The translations under genes were made by a program, and so were the position numbers. The notes under the pieces are model-generated. The model was not told the origin of the DNA. It did not search any database and saw only the letters and a list, made by a program, of their open reading frames with translations. Below, one piece after another: positions 22,205-38,723 of a DNA stretch of 64,000 nt; position 1 is the first letter of the stretch; each line of letters begins with the position of its first letter. The DNA is taken from assembly GCA_002189035.1 (NCBI GenBank), contig NEEC01000002.1:5727001-5791000 (forward strand), given 5' to 3'. Origin of the DNA: Utricularia gibba (taxonomy: Eukaryota > Streptophyta > Magnoliopsida > Lamiales > Lentibulariaceae).

Positions 22205-25200
22205 ATGGAGGTGGAGTGCCAATCTTTCATTGGCAGCTGCGTAGGTGATACCTTTTATTCTGAGTCATTGCCTGAGGCAGGCAAGGGATGTAATAGTAAA
22301 CGAAGTTCTCCATGTGCAGCTGTGGAGGTTACGGAGGATTCAGCAAAGCGTGCACGGGAATCTGCTACGGCTATGGACGTAGAGTTGGATACTTCTGTCT
22401 TTCCCAACCGTTTCAGTTCTGAAGTGTTATGCAAGAAGGGGTTGAATTTACAGGTGGAAGCTCAGGTGAATGATATGGCTCTTGCAGATGCATGTACTGG
22501 GACTGGACGGGAAGAGACCGCTAATATTGCCAGGTTAGAAACAGTTAATGAATCTTGCCGTAACCAGAGTATGAATGGGAAATGTATCGAGATTATAAGT
22601 AAATATGATGGTGCTGAAGATTTAGAAGAGCACCGCATCAGAGATTTCCCTGGGGAAGCGTCAGAAGATGTGGATGTAGGAATGACGGATTTAACCAGAC
22701 GTAAGTCATTCCCTTGTGGTAAGACGTCCAGAACAAGTGATAATGAGGCTTTTTGTAGCAGTAATGAGAAGTATCCTGTGAACGGTTTTTCTTTGGATTT
22801 GCCTAATGAGATTGATGTCAGAGATGGTTCAAATGATGAAATGCAATCCGAAGTTTCTAACCCACCTGACATGCTTGGTGGTGATCATGGAGCTTCTGGA
22901 GAAATTACGTCTGCCTGTTCTCCAAGTACTTTTGTTGATGAAAATTTGATTGATGTAGAGCAAACTCAATCCAAGGACGAAACTTCTGCTACTACCTGTG
23001 TTGTTCTTGAAATTCCAAAGCATATGAGGCCCACTGGTATTAGGAAGATCACATTTAAGTTCAACAAAAGGAAGGATGATTATGATAAGGAACTGTCTGT
23101 TCCTGTTGAACCCTTGACTGATGAAAAGTATTATAGGGACTTTTATGGAAAGCAATTGGCTATACCATCAAATGAAAATTTCACAATGTATGACAAAGAA
23201 AATATTGAGTGGGAGATTCCAGAAACACTAGAAATGGACTCAAGAGAGCTAAAAGAGTTTTACGACCCACGAAGCCCTTCTCTCCTGTTTCCAACATGGA
23301 GCTGAAAATGTCCAAGAAAGTTGTCATGGATGGTCGCCCAACAAGTGTTACAGATCTTCTCTCTACTAGAGTATTGGAAGGAGCAAGAGTTAATTACATT
23401 TCAGCAACAGGCGAGGTTGTAATGTATATTATATAGCCTTTTCTTTCTTCCATTTTACCATATTTTCCAGGTGTACAACTGATTGTGGTTTCTATATGTT
23501 CTCCAGAGTAAGCTTCCGGGATTTGTGAAGGATTGTGGATACTTATGTGGGTGTGGTGTTTGCAACTTCTCTAAAGTATTTTTCTTCCTTTTTACTTTGT
23601 TTAAATTTTATGAAAAATTAACTGTATTTTTTTTTTTTATTGATGGTGCAATATTTGTATGGTTACAGTTGGTTAGTGCTCATGAGTTTGAACTTCATGC
23701 TGGCACACGGACTGGACATCCAAATGATCATATATATTTGGAGAATGGGAAGCCCATATCCAGCATAGTTCATGAACTCAGGACCGCTCCTTTCAGCTCA
23801 GTGGGCGGGGTGATAAAATCTCTCGCTGGTTCATCTCTCAATGAGGAGTATTTTCAGCTCTGGAGAGGTAACATGTAGACACTGCTGTTTTGATTCTTTT
23901 TTATGTTCCCCATTGGTAATATACCTCATACTATGCTACCTAAACTTTTTGCAGACAATTTTGTGAATTACAAAGCCTCATACTATGTGGACGTTCCAGT
24001 AGAACGAAAGCATCTGACAAAGAAGTTGTTTATTACCTCACCCTATGTAATTTTTGTTTTCTTAGAAATTTTCTCATATGTGATATACACTTTTTTGTCA
24101 GGCAGAGACATAATCTGTCTAGCACCTCTAGTGGGCGTAAGAAATCAGCTGAAAATAGAAACAGAAAAAGGCAAGAAAGCTGTAAATTTTTATAAGCTTT
24201 CCTGTTAGATTTTGATTTTTTTTACTGAATGCTGTTAATTTTTAATATGGGTAGGGATAATGATCTGCACAAACTACTTTTCATGCCGGATGGCCTACCT
24301 GATGGGACTAGTCTGGCTTATTATTCTAAAGGAAAGGTTTGTATTTTTCTGTGCCAGTTTGATTCAGTTGTCAGTTTTTCGAGATTGACCCAATTTTTTG
24401 TCTCCTGACAGAGGATTCTCGAGGGTTATAAGCAGGGAGGTGGTATTTTGTGTAATTGTTGTAATAAAGAGGTAGGCTGGCCCATCTAATTACTTAGGTG
24501 ACTTTATAAGGCGGTGGTTATATTTGTTCTTTCTTCCCTTTCTGATCACCGAAGTTGGTCTTATACTACTGTAGATTAGTCCCTCTCAGTTCGAGGCTCA
24601 TGCTGGATGGGCAGCAAAGCGTCAACCGTAAGTAGTTTTCTAGTACTAGCAATCTTGAATAATAGCATTATTAATTAGTAATAACTCTTAGCAGCATGAT
24701 CTCTTCATTTTCCAGATATCGCCACATCTATACATCCAGTGGATTAACACTTCACGATATAGCCTTGATGTTGGCTAGTGGCCAAAGTCTAACGTCAACT
24801 GGTAGTGATGATATGTGTACTGTGTGTGGTGGTGGTGGTGAATTAATTATTTGCAATGGTTGTCCTCGAGCGTTCCATGCAGGTAACTTTATTTTTCCCC
24901 AACCATCTTTCGCTTGTTCTTCTGCTGTACAAGTGTCAATCATAATATCAAATATGCTTTGTTCTGTTGGTTTTTTCAACGTTTTTGTCATTGCTGCAGA
25001 AGGCATTAGTTTTCCTTTTAACATTTTCCTGTGAATATTTTGCAGCTTGTTTAGGCTTACAGAGCCCCCCTTTGGATGATTGGCACTGTTCTCACTGCTC
25101 AGACAAGTCTACTTCTAGTTGGAAAGCAACTGGCGAGTCAAGGCCGTTTGTAATTAGGCTTAAAAGGGTTGTTAAAGCACCTGAATTCGAGCCTGGTGGT

Positions 25201-27237
25201 TGCATTATCTGCAGGTGTTGTACTTTCGTAATAAATGCTTGAAATAGTTTTAATGTTCTTCTCGTCTAACTGATTTATCAGAGAGAATGCATGTTTTCAT
25301 TTTCTTTGAGGGGAAATTAAATGCTCTCCTGAATTCCCTGGGATAATGACCTCAGAGTCCTTGATTTAGATATATCCATGTAGCCGACCCAACACAGAGC
25401 AAAAGGCTTAGCCTTGCTCTTGCTGTGTCCTTCAAAATGAGCCACAGGGTATGAGCAGTGTAACTGCCCCTGGTGCTGTTGCACCATGGTGATTGCAGAA
25501 GCTGCGCTTATGATGTCTATGAACCCTGTTTCTGGTGTGTTCGGGAGTAGTAAAAGTTTGCCTATGTATTTGCATGCATCCTTTTATTTCCCATGAAAGA
25601 CGCATGTGATCTCGTTGCACCTCAGCCATCATTTATTTGTAACTATGCGTTTTTTTTTTCGCTAATTCTTTGTGAAACAACTCTAAGGGGATGTGGACTT
25701 GTGTAAACTGTGTGTGTTCTGAACGTGTTCATCTCTCTGGATCTCAGGTCCCAGGACTTCAGTGCTGCAGATTTTGATGATCGAACTGTGATTATCTGCG
25801 ATCAAGTAATACCTGGTTTTTGCCCTCCACATTCTTATTAATTCTTAATGCTATCTTTTTTAGTATATCAGTGACGATTTCTACTGTCATCTTCCAGTGT
25901 GAGAAAGAGTATCATGTTGGCTGTCTGCGGGAGTCTGGAATCTGTGATTTGAAAGTAAGATCTCAGATCCTATGTTCATAATTTGGTTTGCTTTTCTGCT
26001 ATTTATTCTGTCATATGTGCGGAATGAAAAGAAAAGGCATCTTACATGTAACATATTCTTACAGGAACTTCCTGAAGATAAGTGGTTCTGTTCTGATGTG
26101 TGTAATAACATTTACGGAACCCTCCAGAATATGACTTCCAGTGGACCAGTAGATATTCCAGCGTCAGTATTAGCTGCATTAAATAAGAAGCAGGAGGCAA
26201 TGGGCTTGACTAATGCTTCCAGAAATGAGATCCAATGGAGCATCTTAAGCGGAAAAAGTAGATCTCCTGAGCATTTATTGCTGCTTACGCGAGCTGCATC
26301 AATTTTTCGTGTAATGTGTTTCACCAATTTATCTAATATTTGTCTCGTCCTGCTTGATAATTGGATTTTCGTGACCTAAAGCTTCTGATATTGCAGGAGC
26401 GCTTTGACCCTATCGTTGCAAAATCAGGTCGCGATCTCATCCCAGTTATGGTGTATGGGTAAGTTGCCCCTCTTCGTCTTTTGTTAATATCATCTCATTG
26501 TGTTTTCTGCATCACTTATGTATTCCTAAGAAAGTTAAAGCAAAAGCATTGTGATATAATTTTTGGCGAGGGCCTTGGTTGCTTCATTTTTGCTGCCTTG
26601 ATATTATGTGACCCAAATTCGTGCAGAAGGAACATATCAGGACAAGAATTCAGTGGAATGTATTGCGTCGTTTTGATTGCAAAGTAAGTGGCGTTTTGAT
26701 ATGTTGGTATACTACTCTTTTCCATGCGTGTTATTAAAGCCACAACAATTGACCTGGTTTTGTACAGCTCTTTCATCGTATCAGCGGCTCTTCTGAGGAT
26801 ATTTGGACCAGACGTTGCTGAACTTCCTCTAGTGGCAACTACTAGAGACAATCAAGGAAAGGTACGTAGTTTCTTCATGCTTAGTGGGAAGACTTCATGG
26901 TCTCATAGTACTTCCAAATTGGCGTAGGGATATTTCCGAGCAATCTTTTCGTGCATCGAGGGGCTCCTCTCCTCCATGAAGGTTAAACACCTGGTACTCC
27001 CAGCTGCTGGAGAAGCTGAGCCCATGTGGGTGAACAAGCTTGGATTCCGAAAGATGAGCCACGAGAAAGTAAGTCCTTGATCAGCCTTCTCATCATTAAG
27101 CAACACAGCGATTTCATGGAATCACGAGTGACGTTTCTTTTAATTCTGTGAAGATGCTCAAGTACACCAGGGATTACCAAGTCACAATATTCAAGGGGAC
27201 TTCCTTGTTGGAAAAGGAGATACAAGAAGACGCATGA
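22205..27237 (+). CDS. PHD-finger N-acetyltransferase, IDM1-like
   Basis: Large multi-exon gene. Phase-consistent exons from the middle on: up to 23415, 23507-23575, 23669-23867, 23955-24024, 24102-24170, 24255-24336, 24412-24471, 24575-24627, 24716-24882, 25046-25214, 25748-25805, 25898-25954, 26065-26310, 26397-26458, 26627-26683, 26768-26861, 26928-27068, 27154-27237. After a long acidic N-terminus come two TPL/Tify-binding-domain-like blocks (CGCGVCNFSK; LCNCCNKE), a PHD finger (CTVCGGGGELIICNGC...DWHCSHC), a second extended PHD (CIICRSQDF...WFCSDVC) and a GNAT acetyltransferase domain (to LGFRKMSHEK). IDM1 relatives acetylate histone H3 and favour active DNA demethylation. The join between the first frame (22205 onward) and the frame ending at 23415 is unresolved: a 95-nt intron 23128-23222 would restore phase, or there is an indel. 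The intron after 24170 has a GC donor. Confidence 0.85.
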
Positions 27238-28025
27238 ACAACAAAGAGGAGATGCTACTAGATATGTGTGGCTCGCGCAGCGGGCGCGGCTACCATTCAG
27301 ACGGATTCCTTATCACATACTGGGCCTGCTGCAGTTTTAGACAGGGAGGAATGTGGAGTTGTTACTAATGGATTGGGACTGGCTCGAGGCTGTTTACCAG
27401 ACTGTGGGGGCGATTCATGACCCTTCCCATGCACAAAAAAAGGATGTCTGTCGCCTTGTTCCATCGGGGGCCCTCGCCTCAGACCAGACGGTTTTTGTGT
27501 TTGGTTTTTTCAGCGTTGGTTGTTTGGGGAGGTGTATTCTGCTTAGGGGAAGCCAATTTGATACCTTTTCCCTTCTTTGGCAACGCTGGGGACTGAAAAA
27601 AAAATGTAAAAGCGAAGTAAATTCATGCTTTCATGTTGCAATGAATTAGGCTTGAATCATTTCCACCTTTTGCTATTATTCATATCGTTTTTGTATTAAT
27701 TTCAAAAAAAACACAAAAAGCACTATCACCCGTATGCTAAAATGCTCACTCGTAGTGAAATTGATTTACTATTAATTTATTATTTTATTTCTGGTTTGGG
27801 TTCCTTTTCTGAACCGGTGGATGCATCCGGGAACCGTAACCCTACTCGCGGTCTGACAGATTTTAGAACATCGGATTAACTACATGTACAAAATTATTTT
27901 GAAAAGTAAAACAAAAAAAAAATGCATTTTTTAAATTATTACTAGTTAGGTTAACTTTTTGTAAATTGTGCTCCAGTTTGTTCCCCCCTGTCAGTCCTGC
28001 TTCTTTATCGTGGCTTGAGTTGGAG
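27238..28025. other. 3' UTR and spacer
   Basis: The first 400 bp are probably the 3' UTR of the PHD gene. A 98-residue open frame at 27353-27649 has no family features. The rest is spacer and the short promoter of TAD2. Confidence 0.4.
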
Positions 28026-29555
<1,530 letters not shown>

Positions 29556-31323
29556 ATCTGTTTCTTTGGCTGACATGCAATCCTGAAGAGGTACCTCCTG
29601 GTGAAGCTTATTACATAAAGCGTATCTCGTTTTTTTACAATTTTAAAAGCTAGATTTTTTTTTGTTTTTTTTGGTCTTGCTCTGCAAAGAGGGAGCCAGA
29701 GTAGCATGCTTTTTTTCTTCCAAATCACCTTCTGTTACCAAATTACCAACTAACAACTTCTTGGAGAATTTCTCAGTTGGTTTTGACAATTTTTTCAGTA
29801 TTGTATGCCTTTCCGTTTTCACCATGTGAATGAAAATACATTGATGTCTTCCCTCCGCTCATTGGCCTCTTTGGTAATCTACAGATGATACTGACCCATC
29901 TCTGAAAGGATCAACAGCTCATACTACAACTATACACATACCTAAGTCTCTGGATGAATCTTAATCATCCTCTGGTAGTCATTCAACCGCCACGCCCACC
30001 TTTGCTTTCCTTCATGAATGATATGGTTTTAGTCTGATACTTGCGTAAACAGTCTTGTTGTACGTTCCTATCACAAGGCTGTGAAGATGTGAGATTCATG
30101 TATGCTGTACCACGAAATGCAGCAGAGATTAACTGGGAAACTCAAGGACCAAGGAAGCCCATTTTCCCTTACTAGTTTTGTGGCATTATTAAGTTAATTT
30201 AACGCAGTATATAGTATTCTTGTAGCACGGTATGCGTTCTCGTTGTAGTCTCCTGTTTGTGTGAGGGTTCTGGTAAAGTGGTCAGCATTGGATTTCTTCA
30301 CATGGAATGGAGGTTTCGAAGGGGATTAGTGATTTTGAAACTTGGATCGCAGAAAACAGTAGACCCCGACACCCATTTCCCTTGCGCACAATTTTGTGCG
30401 ATAGAGTTGCTGTCGGAGTGGCATGAGGAACATGGAGTCGGAAAGCAGTCATGAGAACGCTGTCTCACCGTCACATGCAATGTATAAGCATCGCGACAAA
30501 TTCAAACCCGAGGTGAACGTTCCCCTGGGTATCATCGTGCCACCCATCATAATTGAAAGTTACCGTTCATAATTGAAGAATGCCATTCAATGAAATGATT
30601 CATGTCCTCTATTATTTCCTTCTTAAGAATGTTGTTGCCGGATTTTCTTCTCAATCTATCCCGATGTTGCAATAGGGAGATGAATCTGTGTGAAAGATGA
30701 AATTTTTACTTGAAGTTTGCTCACTTTGAGTCAGAAAGGCTTATCCATTATCAGGGTCCTCGTCTCGTTTGGCAGGTTCATAATAAATGTATTTAAGAGT
30801 CCTATCTACCTGCACACCAAACCAGACAAGGGAAAAAGAAAAAAAGTGAAAAAGGCCACTTTTTTCCTTGGGGTCGTTAGCTGCTCAACTTGAGTGCATT
30901 ACTTAACTTAGACGAGTGTTAGTGGTTGCACCCCCAGGAGAATTTTGGTTTTTCTTTTCTGGAAATAGTGGAATGTAACTTCTTCTGGGATTGCTTTTTC
31001 CTTTGACATTTTGGCCAAAAATCCATGTTCCTTTTTTGTCTGGTGTAACCTTGGTTGATCTTATTGGCGTTACGTATTTTCTTGTGCTCGTGTTTCCAGT
31101 TGGGATTGCAAGGCATGGATAAACAACAAAATGATATAGGAACTGAAGTTCATGTCCTGAGATCGAATCATGCATAGCCTGTTTATCGAAATGGTCTGCA
31201 TTCTACTTTTTCTTTGATGGCAGTTCGTCTTGTGTATACAGTGAGCTTTCGTTGATTTTTTTTTTTTTTTTTTTCAGTTTTAGCAGATTTGATTTTAAAA
31301 AAGATTCTGCTCAAACGAGGAAC
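29556..31323. other. intergenic region
   Basis: About 1.8 kb between TAD2 and the subtilase gene. No reading frame resembles a known family; frames at 29643-29825, 30257-30454 and 30903-31175 look like chance. A T-rich tract at about 31258-31275 lies just before the subtilase start codon. Confidence 0.45.
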
Positions 31324-34300
31324 ATGAAGTTGAATGGTTTCTCTATCATCCTAATTTTATTAAGTGCCCTCAACTTTGGGAGATCAGAAATATATATAGT
31401 GAGGCTTGATGGAGAGCCTGTGTCTAGTTACAGAGGCGGCGTTGAGGGGTTTGAACCTACTGATGCAGATTTTGATTCGGACGAGAAGATTGATGTCAAT
31501 AGGTGCTTTTACTTACATTTTCAGCCTAGTTAAATCTCTTTGTTTCCTCTATTGCTCACTGGAGCCTAGTCCAATAAGATAATGCTGATTTGTTTTCAGA
31601 TAGCCTGTTTTTTATCAAAATAATAATATGGACTGCATAAAATTCTTCCTCTGGAAAGATATGTTCCATTTTATCCTATTTAAAGGGTTAATAGTCCTGA
31701 TCACTGTCTAGCCATGGTTCGGTCCCAGTGCTGTGATTAGACTAGTGAATATTGTGATAGTAAAATGCTACAACGGACTTCAGGAGTCTTATTAGGAGGT
31801 GCTCAATGTTATGGATGATGTGAGTAATGAAGGATGTGAAAAAAGACCTACTTTTTGCCTTTTTTGGTTCAGTTTTGACTAGCGTTGTCATGCTTCTTAT
31901 GATGCTTAGTGATTTGGCTGTGTCATATGCCCACCATCTGGAAAAGAGGCATGATATGCTTCTTGGGATGCTCTTCGAGGAAGGGGCTTTCAAGAAACTT
32001 TACAGCTACCGTCACCTAATAAATGGGTTTGCTGTTGACATATCCCCTGGGCAGGTGGACTTTTTCTCTCAATTCCCATGTACACTTTCTTTTTATTGAT
32101 TCCTGAATGTTTGGCAATATTTCTTTCCAATTTCTCATAGCTTAAGCATATTAGTAGGCGGAAAAACTTAGGAGAGCCCCCCGTGTGATGTCTGTAGAGA
32201 GGGACTTGAAAGTTACGAGACTCACAACTCATACCCCACATTTTTTGGGGATTCCAACACAAGTTTCACTGACTAGAGGCCAGTTTGAACGAGCTGGGGA
32301 AGATATTATCATAGGATTTGTCGATTCTGGAATTTATCCGCATCATCCCAGCTTTTCAAATCATCCTGATGAGCCATACGGGCCAGTTTCAAGATATAAA
32401 GGAAAGTGTGAGGTTGATTCACAAACAAAAATGAACTTTTGTAATGGAAAGATTATTGGAGCACAGCATTTTGCTGAAGCTGCTAAAATTGCTGGTGCAT
32501 TCTCCAAGGGCGTTGACTATGATTCTCCCCTTGATGGTGATGGTCATGGAAGGTAGGATTACCATGCATTAATGTCCAGTGCGAAATGAACAAGAAAATA
32601 AATACTGCGTCCATCAGATACTTTTTTTTTTTTTTTGGAAAAAAGAAGCTTATTTTTTAACTATTTGTTTTACAGTCATACTGCATCCATCGCTGCTGGG
32701 AATAATGGAACACTGGTGAAGATGCATGGTTATGAGTTTGGAAGAGCCAGTGGAATGGCTCCCCGTGCCAGGTGAGCATTTTCAACGTTTTTATTACTCT
32801 TGAAGAGAAATTTACCCCAAAGGAATTTTGGTAAGATTCTTCATTTTTTTTTTTTGTTGCAAAGGATTGCTGTGTACAAGGCGATTTACAGAATATTTGG
32901 TGGATTTGTTGCTGATGTCGTTGCGGCCATTGATCAGGTGGGCTTGAAATTCCATTTTTAATTTTCTCACTTCAAAATCTTCTCTCTGGTGTTGAAAGCA
33001 AACTGGTGTTCATTTAGCCACATCAGTGGACAGTGTGACTATTGCTCAAGGTGCTGCCTTCTAATGTGCATACCGTTTGGTTTCTGTTATCCTTCTCTTA
33101 ACACTCCCCAGATATTATTTATCATGGATTCAGGGAACTAAAGAACTTTTGCAATCCTTAATAGGCTGCCCATGATGGTGTGGACATCTTGAATCTTTCA
33201 GTTGGTCCAAACAGTCCCCCAGCAAAAACAAAGACGACATTCTTAAACCCATTCGATGCAACACTCCTTTCGGCTGTAAAAGCTGGAGTTTTTGTTGTGC
33301 AAGCAGCTGGAAATGGTGGTCCTTTTCCAAAAAGTCTGCTGTCATATAGCCCTTGGATCACAACTGTTGCAGCTGGGATTGATGACCGGAGATACAAGAA
33401 TCATCTTATTTTAGGGAATGGGAAAGTTCTAGCCGGGCTGTGCTTGTCTCGTATGTTTCGATGATCACATTTTGGAAAACATGCTTTCTGTTTCTTCTGT
33501 GCTCCCACTTTTGATTTCAGTTCATTGCACAGCTTCAACTCATGGAAATCAATCATACACCTTGGTTGCTGCTAATGATGTGCTGCTTGACTCCTCAATG
33601 CCCAAATATAGTTCTTTTGACTGCCAAAGACCTGAAGTTCTAAACAGAAATTTGGTTCAAGGCAACATACTTCTCTGTGGTTATTCTTTTAACTTCTTTG
33701 CTGGCACTGCTTCCATCAAAAGAGTTTCGGAGACAGCTAAGAGACTTGGAGCAGTCGGGTTTGTCATGGCAGTCGAAAATGCTTCTCCAGGCACAAAATT
33801 TGATCCTGTTCCAACTTCTATTCCTGGTATTCTTATCACAGATGCAAACCTGTCAAAAGTAAGCACTCATTTTCTTCCTTCTTCACCAGCTTCTTTTTTT
33901 TTTATTTTTTTGCAGAGAGTATTCTGATTGCTGTCCTTTTATATTTCTTAGAAACTTATAGACTACTACAATTCGTCTACCTCCCGAGATTGGACAGGGC
34001 GAGTGGAGAGATTCAAGGCAGTTGGAAAAATTAATGACGGTCTAAAACCTTTCCTTCATAAATCTGCACCCCAGGTGGCTCTCTTTTCTGCTCGAGGACC
34101 AAATATCAAGGATTACAGTTTTCAGGACGCGGATCTCCTGAAGCCCGACATTCTAGCTCCAGGCTCTCTAATCTGGGCTGCTTGGTCTCCAAATGGAACC
34201 GATGAGCCAAATTATTTAGGTAAAGTTATTCTACTACTGATTAGCTTTGCAGCGTACTCCAGTTCTTACCTGGGCTGTGTTCCAGGTGAAGAGTTTGCAA

Positions 34301-35034
34301 TGATATCAGGAACCAGCATGGCTGCACCTCATATAGCTGGAATTGCTGCTCTTGTGAAGCAGAAGTATCCTCACTGGAGCCCTGCTGCTATCAAATCAGC
34401 TCTCATGACAACAGCATCTACTCTTGATCATATTGAACTGCCCCTTCGTGCTTTCAAGTATTTTGGGTCTGAAGCATTATCTGTTGTTGCAGCAACACCT
34501 TTTGATTATGGAAGTGGCCATGTCAATCCCAGAGCTGCTCTTGATCCAGGGCTCGTCTTTGATGCAGGTACACTTCACCAAGTTACACTGCATCTTCCTC
34601 ATAGAAATAACTGTTCTTGGGTTTCAGATTTTGATGATTACTTGGGGTTTCTGTGCACAACTCGGGGAGTTGATCCGAATGAGATCAGGAACCACACCAA
34701 CATTCCATGCAACTACACTCTTGGCCACCCATCCAATCTCAACACACCTTCAGTCACAATCTCCCGTCTAGTGGGCTCTCAGACAGTGACAAGAAGAGTG
34801 ACAAATGTGGCCGAAGAAGAAACCTATGTGATCCAAGCAAGAATGGCACCAGACATATCTATCGATGTGAGCCCTCCAGCGATGACTCTACTCCCAGGAA
34901 CGACGAGGAAGTTCTCCATTACTCTCACTCCAAGGCGCATCACCGGAAGCTACAGCTTTGGTGAAGTGTGGCTCAAGGGCAGCAGAGGGCACAAGGTGAG
35001 GATCCCTGTTGTGGCCAGGGGATACGCTCAGTGA
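31324..35034 (+). CDS. subtilisin-like serine protease, SBT2.5/SLP3-like
   Basis: Ten exons: 31324-31502, 31910-32054, 32158-32552, 32676-32771, 32865-32937, 33165-33450, 33533-33858, 33952-34219, 34286-34567, 34628-35034; 818 aa, close to the plant SBT2 length. A signal peptide (about residues 1-21, MKLNGFSIILILLSALNFG) points to secretion. An I9 propeptide follows, then the S8 catalytic domain: Asp164 in GFVDSGIYPHHP, His238 in DGDGHGSHTA, oxyanion Asn345 in AAGNGGPFP and Ser600 in SGTSMAAPHIAG. A PA insertion (FNFFAGTASIKR region) splits the catalytic domain, and an Fn3-like C-terminus (RRVTNVAEEE...) ends it. The first of the two candidate ATGs (frame open from 31252) has no signal peptide directly behind it, so 31324 is preferred. 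It ends tail-to-tail with COQ5. Confidence 0.93.
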
Positions 35035-35440
35035 ACTTTACAAATATTAACACCTTCAACTATTTGCTGAAATAGTATGCAGCGGGGTTTAGTCATCATC
35101 TGTCCACTAAATTTTGATGATATTTTGTTTGTATCACAATGGTTTCTGTTCCCAGGCAACTCCTGGGTGGTTTTTGGTTTGATTTCGCCAAAAACATCAG
35201 TTTTTTGGCGACTACAATACATAATCTGTTCATGAAATATTTATTGCACTCGAAACACCGAGTGATGCACTAAAAACTCACGTTTTTCGGAGAGCCTAAC
35301 AGAATGCATCGAATATAACTAAGTGCAAAGCAATTCCGGGCATGCTCCTTAACACTCTTTAATTTATGGAATGAATGAGAAGTGTGACTAACCACAGCTG
35401 AGGTGGAATCCTTCTATCAGGCTGAATCACTGATGAAAGT
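35035..35440. other. convergent 3' spacer
   Basis: 406 bp shared by the 3' ends of the subtilase (+) and COQ5 (-) genes. No gene or recognisable repeat. Confidence 0.5.
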
Positions 35441-37601
<2,161 letters not shown>

Positions 37602-38723
37602 GAAAGGTTAGAGCTTTTTCAAGCAATTGGGTACAACAGAAAATTGCAACTTCCATGTGAAATTTATGTCAAATTTCTTTCTTTCTTTTTTTTTTCTCCA
37701 GAAACAAGTACGATTAAAAAAAACATTTCTTTCGGAATTCGGAGGCATTGACTCGGCGTAGAAAGCAATAGTTCTTTCGGAAATGGTGCGTGGGTTTCTT
37801 GGTGAGTGTCCTCCCATCGCATGTTTTCTACTTTCTGCTTTTCGTTCCATATTTGGCTGTCTGTTGCACATGGTTGATTCTGTACTTGCATTTGTTTGTT
37901 GCATGGGATTTCGCTTTGATTCGTTGGGTTAAGTGCCTCAGATCCCATCCCTTTTTTCCATTATCTTGGCTGGTCTTAGGTTTCTAGCTCTTCATTTCTC
38001 TTTGTTTGTCCCTGCGTAAACGATGCTATATTCGACACCCTTTGGTAGGAAACCCCTGCAACAAGACGAGAATGATGAGGGACACGGAATGAGTCTCGGT
38101 TTGGGATGATGATCTTTTTACTTTTGCTTTACAGAAGCATTTTTTGGCGTAACGGGCGAGATTTTCTTGCCAGTGCAATGTTCTTATGGGTGGGGAAATG
38201 TTGGTTTTAATGCATATCATTTTTTGGTCAAGAGTGTTTTGCTTGTCATAACTGAAAAAGAGTGCCACTACGTTTGACTTCAAGTTTTAACTGCGATATA
38301 GAATTCCTTCTTACGAGGCGATAAGTGAACTTAGAGACCAGAGTTCACCTTCTGAAAAAAAAGATTAATTGCAGTGTTTGACCTTGCTGATTATGCAAGA
38401 GGGCTGTCAGTTCTTTTGTCACCAGCTTAGATGGATAAAGCTAAATTCTCTTCCTATTTTCAGATTTTGTTTTATGATATCCATCTTCATATGGTTTTAT
38501 GTTCTTGTCTTAGGAACGAGCAAGAGATTTGCGAAACAGTCCTGTGCCAGAAGAAGTCCCAAACAGCGTCTGAATAGAAGATTCTGCAATTCTTGCTCCA
38601 TTACAATCCTTGTTAAACAATCAGATTATATTGTCTGGTGATTAAGCACTATGCTGCCAACACAGGGTTATTATAAAGCTGAACAGCTTATGACTTGATG
38701 CTTGTACTGCAGATACTTTTCTG
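37602..38723. promoter_or_regulatory. divergent promoter region with probable 5' UTR intron
   Basis: Separates the start codons of COQ5 (-) and the CW-MBD gene (+). The CW-MBD start codon at 38724 sits 11 bp after an acceptor-like TACTGCAG, which suggests that part of this region is a 5' UTR intron. The small frames here show no family features. Confidence 0.4.

Noticed and set aside
24752-25024. Antisense frames across the PHD gene exons
   Set aside because: These are shadows of the conserved plus-strand coding sequence.
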